64,000 bases of DNA, taken from contig NC_015673.1 in the NCBI RefSeq assembly GCF_000177535.2, forward strand, positions 310,001 through 374,000, in the 5' to 3' direction. The notes beneath the pieces were generated by a model, which was given only the letters and a program-made list of their open reading frames with translations, did no database searches and was not told the origin of the DNA. The first letter of the stretch is position 1. Each line of letters starts with the position of its first letter. A program made the translations under genes and the position numbers. Source of the stretch: Corynebacterium resistens DSM 45100. Lineage in GTDB: Bacteria; Actinomycetota; Actinomycetes; Mycobacteriales; Mycobacteriaceae. Shown here piece after piece: positions 54,851 to 62,242 of the stretch.

Positions 54851-55296
54851 CTCTGTTCCCAGAGGACAACTGCGGTGGAGCGTGGCACGTGCACGATCTC
54901 GCCACGGTTGCGCCCGCCCCCTTCACCCCGATCCAGTCGGGTCTGCAGCTCCGTGATCTTGTGCCGCAGCATCGCGGCTTCTTCCTCCAAGGAATCAATC
55001 TCATCTTTGAGATCCGAGATACGGTTCTGCTGCTCAATGATGGTTTTAATGCCGGCGAGGTTCACGCCTTCCTCGTGGGATAGGCGCTGGATTTCGCGGA
55101 GTTGATCAATGTCCTCGCGCGAGTAACGGCGCCCGCCCCCGCGGGTACGCTCCGGGGTAACCAGCCCGATGCGGTCATAGGTGCGCAGAGTTTGGGCGTG
55201 CATGCCCGTAATTTCCGCGGCTACGGAAATCACGAAGACTTCGCGTTCTTGCTGACGCTCTTGGTTGTCCTCTTTATGGTCTTGATCCTTGGTCAT
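54829..55296 (-). CDS. hspR: Heat-shock repressor HspR (MerR type)
   Basis: 155 residues. A winged-helix MerR-type DNA-binding domain (about 18-90) contains FVISVAAEITGMHAQTLRTYDRIGLV and GGRRYSREDIDQL, followed by a heptad-rich coiled coil (about 93-125) for dimer formation and a basic tail. It represses chaperone genes at HAIR sites with DnaK as co-repressor in other actinobacteria. It starts three bases after dnaJ and is its operon partner. Target sites are visible upstream of clpB and, weaker, upstream of dnaJ. Confidence 0.94.
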   Translation of the reverse strand: MTKDQDHKEDNQERQQEREVFVISVAAEITGMHAQTLRTYDRIGLVTPERTRGGGRRYSREDIDQLREIQRLSHEEGVNLAGIKTIIEQQNRISDLKDEIDSLEEEAAMLRHKITELQTRLDRGEGGGRNRGEIVHVPRSTAVVLWEQRRGGRRR

Positions 55297-55299
55297 GGT

Positions 55300-56490
55300 T
55301 TAGCTCCCATCCCAATTCTCACGCGGATCGAAGCCGGATCGCTTCTCCTCTTCCGCGTACTTGCGTAGAGCACTCATCGCGCCCTCGTCCAAGTTCTTCG
55401 GCACCTCGACCTTGACGGTGACCAGCAGGTCTCCGCTGGCACCGTTGCGCTTATTCACTCCGTGATTGCGCACGCGCAAGGTCGTGCCGTCCTGGGTGCC
55501 CTGCGGGATGCGCACGCGCACCTTCGAATCCAAGGTTGGTACGGTCACCGCGCCACCGAGCACGAGCTCGCTGAAGCTCACCGGAACGGTCAGCTTCAGG
55601 TCATCGCCACTGCGGGTGAAAATCTTGTCGGGCCGCACATGCACGGTGACGAACAAATCACCGGAGGGCTTGCCGCGTTCCCCGGCCGCGCCCTGCCCTG
55701 CCAAGCGCACCTTCTGGCCATCGACCACCCCCGCGGGCACACGCACCGTGATGGTGCGCGCCCGCGATTGCTGGCCGGTTCCGTTGCAGTCCGTGCACGG
55801 ATCTTCCACGCGAGTTCCGGTTCCATTGCAATCGGTGCACGGCCGGGAAAAGCCGAAGCCTCCGCGTTGTTCGGAAGTCACTCCGCGGCCCGAACACGTC
55901 GCACACGTCTTCGGGGACGTCCCCGGCTTCGCGCCAGAACCGTGACAGGTCTGGCACGGCGCAGGGCTGGTCAGGCGAATCGGAACGGTCACACCCTTAG
56001 TGGCTTCGCGGAATTCCAGGGTGATCTCCGTTTCCACGTCAGCCCCGCGGGTCGACCGCTGAGATTGGTGGCCGCTGCCAGCGTGGCGTCGACCCCCAGA
56101 AGAGGCGCCGAACATGCCGCCGAACAGGTCAGAAACATCGAACCCTTCCCCGCCGAAGTCGGAGAATCCACCGAAGCCACCGGTGCCGGAGGTGCTGAAG
56201 CCACCCGTGCTGAATCCGCCGGAGGCCCCGCCAAAGCCGCCGAAACCGCCGGAAGCAATCAGTCGCTTGAGCTCGTCGTACTCCGCACGCTTGTCCTTAT
56301 CGCCGAGCACGCTGTAGGCCTCGGACGCCCTCTTGAACTTGTCCTCCGCAACCGTATCGCCGGGGTTCTTGTCGGGGTGATTCTCGCGGGCGATCTGGCG
56401 GTAAGCCTTCTTTATCTCGTCCGCACTCGCGGAGGAAGATACGCCCAGGTCACGGTAGTAGTCCTTTTCGGCCCACTCGTTTTGTGCCAT
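55300..56490 (-). CDS. dnaJ: Chaperone DnaJ (type I)
   Basis: 396 residues. J-domain at the N-terminus with the HPD triplet in ENHPDKN, a Gly/Phe-rich region ([14 protein letters not shown]), a zinc-binding domain with four CxxCxGxG repeats ([24 protein letters not shown] twice) and C-terminal substrate-binding domains. It stimulates DnaK. In C. glutamicum (from memory) dnaK-grpE-dnaJ2-hspR form one operon; here dnaJ-hspR stand without grpE-dnaK, because a divergent gene lies upstream. A degenerate HAIR site and a 26-base direct repeat are in its leader. Confidence 0.95.
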   Translation of the reverse strand: MAQNEWAEKDYYRDLGVSSSASADEIKKAYRQIARENHPDKNPGDTVAEDKFKRASEAYSVLGDKDKRAEYDELKRLIASGGFGGFGGASGGFSTGGFSTSGTGGFGGFSDFGGEGFDVSDLFGGMFGASSGGRRHAGSGHQSQRSTRGADVETEITLEFREATKGVTVPIRLTSPAPCQTCHGSGAKPGTSPKTCATCSGRGVTSEQRGGFGFSRPCTDCNGTGTRVEDPCTDCNGTGQQSRARTITVRVPAGVVDGQKVRLAGQGAAGERGKPSGDLFVTVHVRPDKIFTRSGDDLKLTVPVSFSELVLGGAVTVPTLDSKVRVRIPQGTQDGTTLRVRNHGVNKRNGASGDLLVTVKVEVPKNLDEGAMSALRKYAEEEKRSGFDPRENWDGS

Positions 56491-56505
56491 CGTCTTCTCT
56501 CCTTG

Positions 56506-56554
56506 TTGATGATCGTGGTTACTGATCGTGCTTGATGATCGTGGTTGCTCATCG
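56506..56554. repeat. Direct repeat in the dnaJ leader
   Basis: TTGATGATCGTGGTT occurs at 56506-56520 and again at 56532-56546; the copies continue alike for about 23 bases with two differences. Period 26. It lies between the dnaJ start and its HAIR-like site. Confidence 0.7.
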
Positions 56555-56600
56555 CGAAAGCTGTGTTCCAGCCATCCTGCAGCGCAGTCTCTTTCGTCAA

Positions 56601-56621
56601 CTTGAGTCTACCGCGCTGAAC
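56601..56621. promoter_or_regulatory. Degenerate HAIR element upstream of dnaJ-hspR
   Basis: CTTGAGT-N7-GCTGAAC: the left half is perfect, the right half weak (5 of 7 against ACTCAAG is generous). A further half, GCTCAAC, is 40 bases away. Autoregulation by HspR is likely but not proved. Confidence 0.45.
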
Positions 56622-56696
56622 TTTGGTTATCTAATTCTTATAACGACCACGCTCAACTTTTATTCCGTCGCACCGCTTATCGCTAGGCTGGAAGGC

Positions 56697-57980
56697 ATGA
56701 CTTCTAAAAAGCGCTCGTGGTTGCATCGCCTTTTCAGCTCCCACAATTCCCCTTCCGATTCCAACGACGCGCCAAGCCCAACTCACTCCGAGGCGCCGGA
56801 AGTCACTCCTTCTATTTCCGACGCCACCCCCTCCCCGAATACCCCTTCCACCACCGAGGAATCTTCGGGTGGACCAGAGGATCCACCGATTCCCCTTAGC
56901 GGTTTGGATTTGAAACAATCCGACCAGTTGATTCGCCACATTGTGAGTGTGTTTAACAGTCACGGTTTCGGAGCAAATCCCACGCCAGAAGTGGTGTATT
57001 TTGCGAAACCCCAAGACATAAAGCAGCCTGTGAAGCACACAGGCCCCACCCCGGGCCCATACGGCGGAACATTACCCGCTCCAGAAATCGGCGAGGGCCA
57101 AGTCATGGGGTTGGAGAACATCGCAAAGCAAGCCGCGAACCTTCACGACTTCGAAAACGATATGCCACCGATGGTGACCGAGTTCATCACTGGGCTAGTA
57201 ACTTCCCTGCAGACCGCCGCAGAGATACATTCCTTGCCCGATGCCGAGTTCTATCGCCAGCTGCGCGTTCGCTTGACGGCAATCGACCTGCTGCCAGAGA
57301 GCCTGCAGCCGGATGCCCGAGAGTTTAATCAGGATTCGCCCGTGCGCCCCTTCTCGGATGCCTTGTGTATTCACCTAGTCCAAGATTCACCGCAATCCGT
57401 GTTGGGGCTGAGCCCGGCGTCGCTAGAAGATCGTGGCCCTGTCGAGGATCTTTTCCGCATCGGTTTCCGCAACCTGTGGCAGGAGCTGATTGATTCCGAC
57501 TTGAAGGTGCAAACTGTGGGTGGCGAGAAGGGCAAACCCGGTGAGCGCATGTGGGTTTTCGAGGGCAGCTCCTACTACGTGGGGTCAATCCCGATCCTGT
57601 TGGACGAAATCGTGGAGCACTACCTTCCGCAAGTGGATCGCAGTGTGGGGCTGCTTTTCGCGTCCCCTCATCGCCACATCACGTTGGTCCGAGAGGTCGA
57701 TTCTGGCCCTGATTTGATGGGGTCGATCGGCCTGCTGGCAACGTTTGCCGCCGAAGAGTTTACTCAGCAGGCAGGCGCCTTAAGTCCACGACTGATGATC
57801 TCCCACATGGGCGAGATCGTCACATTCACTGACGTGAAGTGGAAGGACGAGCGCTCGGCGGAGCTGGAAGTGAAACCCACTGCTTACCTAATGGAAAAAC
57901 TCAACCAAGGCTGGGAGGACGGCGAGGGTCCCGGGGGCCTCGGGGGCGGTGGTCTCGCTGGCCCTGGCCCCGAACTGTAG
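56697..57980 (+). CDS. Uncharacterised protein with disordered N-terminus
   Basis: 427 residues from the ATG at 56697 (GGAAGG upstream). The first 70 residues are Ser/Pro/Thr-rich; the rest is a soluble mixed fold with VLGLSPASLEDRGPVEDLFRIGFRNLW and WVFEGSSYYVGSIPILLDEIVEHYLP, followed by a glycine-rich tail. I cannot name the family; the layout vaguely recalls DUF1444-type proteins. It is divergent from dnaJ. A good copy of the dispersed motif (core 56817-56828) is in the disordered part and encodes SISDATPSP. Confidence 0.75.
   Translation: MTSKKRSWLHRLFSSHNSPSDSNDAPSPTHSEAPEVTPSISDATPSPNTPSTTEESSGGPEDPPIPLSGLDLKQSDQLIRHIVSVFNSHGFGANPTPEVVYFAKPQDIKQPVKHTGPTPGPYGGTLPAPEIGEGQVMGLENIAKQAANLHDFENDMPPMVTEFITGLVTSLQTAAEIHSLPDAEFYRQLRVRLTAIDLLPESLQPDAREFNQDSPVRPFSDALCIHLVQDSPQSVLGLSPASLEDRGPVEDLFRIGFRNLWQELIDSDLKVQTVGGEKGKPGERMWVFEGSSYYVGSIPILLDEIVEHYLPQVDRSVGLLFASPHRHITLVREVDSGPDLMGSIGLLATFAAEEFTQQAGALSPRLMISHMGEIVTFTDVKWKDERSAELEVKPTAYLMEKLNQGWEDGEGPGGLGGGGLAGPGPEL
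56808..56836 (+). repeat. Dispersed motif copy in disordered N-terminus
   Basis: CTTCTATTTCCGACGCCACC, core at 56817-56828. It closely resembles the intergenic copy at 51146-51157. Confidence 0.55.
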
Positions 57981-58018
57981 GGGTACACACAAAACTCCTT
58001 TCTGGGAAGGTGGCTCCC

Positions 58019-59404
58019 TTAGAACGGTGGCTCGCCGGGCTGATTGCGTTGCTCTCGCCGGCGGTTATATTCCGCTAGGGTGAGCGTTCTGCGTACCGCG
58101 CGGTGACGAAATGTTTCTCTTCCTAACGGCCCATTTGGCGTGGTGATCACGGTGTGACCATCACCGAAGCTGGTCCACGTTTCGGTTCCGTCGGGTTCAA
58201 TAGTGACGTCCCACGCACCCGTGGTTTTCACGTTGTGATGTCTGTGGCACAGGCAATGCAGATTTGAAGTGTCCGTGGGGCCACCAGATTCGGGCCTGTC
58301 GTGGTCATAGCGCTTTACGTGGTCGAGCTGACATTCGTGGGCGGGCACATCGCAACCGGGAAACCTACAGGTACCGTCTCTACCTTCAACACTGGCGCGG
58401 ATTAGAGGCGATGGCGCGTACCCAGTGACGCGAGCTTTGCCGGGCGCTTGGATGTGTGTAACCCGTTTTAGCCATTCCTTCGTCGCCATTGGGGACAACC
58501 AGCCGCCAGCCGCCCAGATCTGAGAATCTGGCAGATCCACCCGGCGATAGATATTGAGGTTGATCTCTGCCGTCGCCTGCCCGCGCACCATTTTCATCAG
58601 CGCCTCAGCCCGCGAGCAATTCTCTTTCAGGCGAACATTATCGATCGCTAGAGTTAGTTCGAGCGCTTCGAGTTTGGGAAGGCTGAGAAAGAATTCCGTT
58701 GTTTCGTCCTGGCGATCATCGATATCAAGTCGCGGAGATGGCTCATACCCCGACCGTTCGGAATCTAATGGAGGCAACGGATCATCATCCGGATCCCGTG
58801 GACGAGCCGAGGGCTCATGCTCATGGACGATATCGCGAATACGGCGACGGATTGTTTTCGTTCCTAACATCGCTTGGTTGTGCCGTGTCGGCGATAAAGC
58901 TTCGTAGACCTTGGACTCAATTGCTTCCGCAACCTCGTCGCTCACGGCAGCCAATCCCTCGGAAACTATTCGCCAGATCTCCAAGGAATATGCCCCACTC
59001 TCACCAAGTTCGGCTAGCGAAGGGAAGCGTTGGAAGGTGTAGCCAATGTCGGCAAGTGTGAGTGCTCTAAACTCCGATAAACCCAGCCGAGCACCAAGCC
59101 GGGTCTGTACATCCGAAACGCAGTCATCAAGCTCTGCGCTACACGCAATCGCTAGCTGCAGGTGGGCCCTATTGATAACGCATACAGCCGCGCTCAATTC
59201 ATCACTGGAATCCGTGTGCCTCCAACTTGGCGATAGAACCCCTCCTTCTGTTCCGCCTGATTGGACATCGTGGGTTTCCGGTTCGGGGTCATGGGACTCC
59301 GGTTCGTGGTCGTGGTGCTCCAGTTCGTGGTCGGTTCGTTCTGATTCTTGGTCGTTGTGTTCGGGTTGGTGATCGTTGTTGGGTATTGCGGGTTGATCAA
59401 ACAT
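58019..59404 (-). CDS. DUF222 / HNH endonuclease (13E12 family) with repeat tail
   Basis: 461 residues from the ATG at 59404 (GAGGAGGGG upstream). The N-terminus (about 8-50) is an acidic, histidine-rich repeat of units like DHEPES and DHELEH. A DUF222 domain (about 70-300) follows, then an HNH nuclease fold with CRFPGCDVPAHECQLDH (zinc cysteines and the first His) and TSNLHCLCHRHHNVKT. These 13E12-type genes are often in many copies in actinobacteria and are linked to mobile DNA; the biological role is unsettled. It is convergent with the gene on its left. An IS element lies 300 bases upstream. Confidence 0.88.
   Translation of the reverse strand: MFDQPAIPNNDHQPEHNDQESERTDHELEHHDHEPESHDPEPETHDVQSGGTEGGVLSPSWRHTDSSDELSAAVCVINRAHLQLAIACSAELDDCVSDVQTRLGARLGLSEFRALTLADIGYTFQRFPSLAELGESGAYSLEIWRIVSEGLAAVSDEVAEAIESKVYEALSPTRHNQAMLGTKTIRRRIRDIVHEHEPSARPRDPDDDPLPPLDSERSGYEPSPRLDIDDRQDETTEFFLSLPKLEALELTLAIDNVRLKENCSRAEALMKMVRGQATAEINLNIYRRVDLPDSQIWAAGGWLSPMATKEWLKRVTHIQAPGKARVTGYAPSPLIRASVEGRDGTCRFPGCDVPAHECQLDHVKRYDHDRPESGGPTDTSNLHCLCHRHHNVKTTGAWDVTIEPDGTETWTSFGDGHTVITTPNGPLGRETFRHRAVRRTLTLAEYNRRREQRNQPGEPPF
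59257..59382. repeat. Short imperfect tandem repeat in the HNH gene
   Basis: Units such as GGTTCGTGGTCGTGGTGCTCC, CGGTTCGGGGTCATGGG and TTCTTGGTCGTTGTG repeat about every 12-24 bases. It encodes the acidic/His tail. Slippage here would keep or break the frame. Confidence 0.6.
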
Positions 59405-59704
59405 AGTCCCCTCCTCGACTAATTTCCCCAACTAAGTCGCTAAAGTGTTCGTTTAGTTTCGATCGCGTCGACCTGAATGTCTATCCGTTTTTCAGGCTCA
59501 CCATCAGCCTACAAACCACCCACGACACCCAACTCAAACTTGAATCAAATAATCGAACACATGCTGTGAGCCTTTAGCACTGACCTCACTTCAAACTTCG
59601 CCTGCGCATTCAAACCCCGCCCCAGCAGCACACGCCCGCACCGCCAACTGAAGTGGATCACCCTCCATTAGCACCCCCAAACGCAAAAAAGCCCCGCGGA
59701 AACA
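59405..59704. other. 300-base gap between HNH gene and IS element
   Basis: It holds the HNH promoter and no gene. At the right end CAAAAAAGCCCCGCGG looks like the left arm of a terminator that continues beyond the IS element. Confidence 0.5.
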
Positions 59705-59766
59705 TGAACTGCTCCCCATTTGTTGGACTGAGAAATCAGTTACCGACTAGTGGGGAGCAGTTTTCA

Positions 59767-60248
59767 TTGAGAGCACGAAGTTCGCTGAGTGAGTATCAGC
59801 GCGAGCAGTTGGTTGAACTATTTGAGCAAGGCATGGGTTATACAGCCGCTGCCAATGCCCTTGGTGTCTCCAAGTATGCCGCCCGTATGCTCTGTCGTCG
59901 GTTTAAGCTGCATGGCAGGCTATGTCTTGTGGAGAAACCGACAAAGCAGCAGTACTCGTTCGAGATCAAAAGGAAGTTGTCCAACGCTATCTTGCCGGCG
60001 AGACAAAGATGGATCTTGCGCGTGAGTTTGGCCTGTCGTCAGATCAGCTGGTCAGCTATTGGTCGCGGCAATGGCGTAACGGTGGCGATGAGGCGTTAAA
60101 ACCGAAGCCGAAGGGCAGACCCAAAGGCTCGGCTGTGCCAAAGCCGCTGACCGAAGAGGAGAAGCTGCGGCGCCGGATCGCGCGATTGGAAGCGGAAAAC
60201 GCTTATCTAAAAAAATTGCGGGACTTGAGGAATCAGGGACGCGCCTAA
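59767..60248 (+). pseudogene. IS3-family orfA, frameshifted
   Basis: The start is probably the TTG at 59767. Two helix-turn-helix parts are visible: SEYQREQLVELFEQGMGYTAAANALGVSKYAARML in the first frame, and AGETKMDLAREFGLSSDQLVSYW in the next frame, after a loss of one base near 59963-59970. After the second HTH come a GRPKG stretch and the leucine-zipper-like LRRRIARLEAENAYLKKLR. An intact OrfA would bind the IS ends. Confidence 0.85.
60209..60215 (+). other. Slippery heptamer for -1 frameshift in the IS
   Basis: A-AAA-AAA in the frame of the orfA end, 33 bases before its stop. It is the usual site where IS3 ribosomes slip to make the OrfAB transposase. Confidence 0.8.
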
Positions 60249-61109
60249 AAGTCCAGGCGATTGTCATCCTCAAGACGCACCACCGCTTGGAGTACCTCCT
60301 AGAGGCAGCAGGTATCCCACGGTCGACGTTCTTCTACCACCAGAAACGCCTCGGCCAGCCAGATAAGCACGCCGAGCTCAAAGACGCGATCCGGGCAAGT
60401 TTTGAACGTAACAAGCATCGCTACGGCTATCGACGAGTGCTACTTGACCTGCGTAACCAAGGCTGGGTGGTCAACCACAAACTCGTCTACAAACTCATGC
60501 GTGAGATGGGTCTGCGAGCCAAGATTCGCCAACGTAGACCTTATGTTTCCTACACCGGGACGATCAGCCACATCGCTGACAACAAACTTGACCGCAACGT
60601 TCAGCCCGGATCAGCCAAACACCGTCTTTGTCAGCGACGTCACCGAGTTCAGGGTCCAAGGCCGCAAAGTGTATTTGTCGCCGGTGATGGACCTGTTCGA
60701 CCGCTCAATCGTCGCCCACACCGTGGCTACATCACCGTCGACAGCGTTGACCACCGATTCTTTGTCCAAGGCGATCGCGGCGAGTGCGCCTGAACCCGGG
60801 TGGATGATGCACACTGACCAAGGTTTCCAGTACCAGCATGCCTCGTGGCGTGATCTGATCGGTGACAACGGTGGTGTTCAGTCGATGTCGCGTAAAGCCA
60901 ACTGTTACGACAACGCGGTCATGGAGAACTTCTTCGGGCACTTGAAAACCGAGATGTACCACGGTGAAGTCTTCGACACGGTCGCAGAGTTCAACCAAGC
61001 GATCGACGAGTACATCGGGTGGTACAACACCGAACGCGTCCAACAACGACTCAAGGGCCTGACCCCGATGCAATATCGGAATCAGACCCTTGAAGCCCTA
61101 ACCGCCTAG
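60249..61109 (+). pseudogene. IS3-family orfB (DDE transposase), frameshifted
   Basis: The HTH_21 part (RSTFFYHQKRLGQ, HRYGYRRVLLDL) and the rve integrase core are in different frames, separated by one extra base near 60590-60602. The core still has its DDE residues: VSDVTEF, HTDQGFQY and NAVMENFFGHLK. Since both orfA and orfB are broken, this copy cannot move by itself. Confidence 0.87.
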
Positions 61110-61143
61110 AATTAAACCAGTCCAACTTTCGGGGGCCAGTTCA

Positions 61144-61484
61144 CCTTACGGTGGCTGGGGTGTTTACCTTTTTTGTTTTTGTTTGTGTTTGTGTTTTTGT
61201 GGGTTGGGGTACGAGTCGTAGTGGTGGTGGCCGTTAAACCACCTCGCACCACACCAACCCGAACAATTCGCCTACAGAACCCCCACCACGTATCACGAAC
61301 CGCAAGCCCACCACCCCCTTCATTGTTCCTACCCACTGGTCTCCACCTATGGCTTTCAGGGTAGAACTAGGGGTCCTCCCTGATGTGTTCCGTCTAGCCC
61401 TGCACCTAGAATCGAGAGTGGAGGCGAGCAAACCGTTTCGCCACTTAAAGCCTTATTCCATACAGCACATATAGGAGGCCCAGG
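61144..61484. other. 341-base gap with T/G-rich tract and ABC gene promoter
   Basis: Just after the IS come GGTGGCTGGGGTG and a 40-base T/G tract (about 61166-61206) with TTTG and TTTTTG units. No gene is seen. Near the right end is AGGAGG (61472-61477) for the ABC gene. Confidence 0.6.
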
Positions 61485-62228
61485 ATGACACATCCGGCGA
61501 AATCGGTTGCTGCGCGAGCGATCGACTTGAAGAAGATTTATGGCCAGGGGGACACTTCAGTTCAGGCGCTGCGTGGCGTCAACGTAGAGTTCCACGAAGG
61601 CAAGCTGACAGCGATCATGGGGCCATCCGGTTCTGGAAAATCCACACTGATGCACTGCATGGCTGGCCTAGACTCCATTACCAGCGGTAGTTGTCATATT
61701 GGTGACACTGAAATTTCCAAGCTTAAGGACAAGGAGATTACGGCCCTTCGTCGTGACCACCTTGGGTTTATCTTCCAATCCTTCAATTTGGTTCCCACAC
61801 TTACAGCCAAAGAGAACATCACACTTCCCTCCGATATTGCCGGTCGGAAAGTGGATACAGCGTGGTTTGAAGAGGTTACCTCGCGTTTGGGGCTCTCAGA
61901 AAGACTTGATCATCGCCCAGCCGAGCTGTCCGGTGGCCAGCAACAACGCGTAGCCTGTGCACGCGCCCTTGTCTCCAAGCCTCACATCGTTTTCGGCGAT
62001 GAACCGACTGGCAATCTTGATTCGAACAGCTCCACTGAAGTGTTGAATATTCTGCGGACCGCCGTTGACCAAGACGGCCAGACAGTGGTTATTGTGACAC
62101 ACGATCCCCGGGCGGCTTCCTTCGCTGATCGGGTTATTTTCCTTGCCGATGGACAAATCGTTGATGAACTTCAGCAGCCTAGTGCGGACGATATTTTGTC
62201 CACAATGGCACGTATTCAAGACCTATAG
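61485..62228 (+). CDS. ABC transporter ATPase (MacB/LolD type)
   Basis: 247 residues. Walker A GPSGSGKST, Q-loop IFQSFNLVP, signature LSGGQQQR, Walker B VFGDEPTGNLD and the H-loop in VTHDPR are all present. The Q-loop and GNLD forms are typical of the ATPases that pair with FtsX-like permeases for peptide, lipoprotein or antibiotic handling. The permease gene follows after 14 bases. AT content is slightly higher than in the middle of the window. Confidence 0.93.
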   Translation: MTHPAKSVAARAIDLKKIYGQGDTSVQALRGVNVEFHEGKLTAIMGPSGSGKSTLMHCMAGLDSITSGSCHIGDTEISKLKDKEITALRRDHLGFIFQSFNLVPTLTAKENITLPSDIAGRKVDTAWFEEVTSRLGLSERLDHRPAELSGGQQQRVACARALVSKPHIVFGDEPTGNLDSNSSTEVLNILRTAVDQDGQTVVIVTHDPRAASFADRVIFLADGQIVDELQQPSADDILSTMARIQDL

Positions 62229-62242
62229 ATTGAGAGCGCGCG

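Larger units (their letters stand above)
59705..61143 (+). mobile_element. IS3-family insertion sequence, inactivated
   Basis: About 1.44 kb. The ends are imperfect inverted repeats of 26 bases: TGAACTG and GTTGGACTG are shared by the left end (59705-59730) and the right end (61118-61143, read on the minus strand), about 20 of 26 matching. It carries orfA and orfB of the IS3 type in the usual overlapping order with a slippery run between them. Both frames are broken by single-base changes, so it is dead. No clear target duplication is seen. It seems to sit inside a former terminator. Confidence 0.88.

Noticed and set aside
59257..59382. Possible CRISPR-like repeats
   Set aside because: The units are short, imperfect and coding, with no spacers and no cas genes.
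61173..61364. Open frame over the T/G-rich tract after the IS
   Set aside because: The product is low-complexity (F, V, L) and there is no ribosome site.
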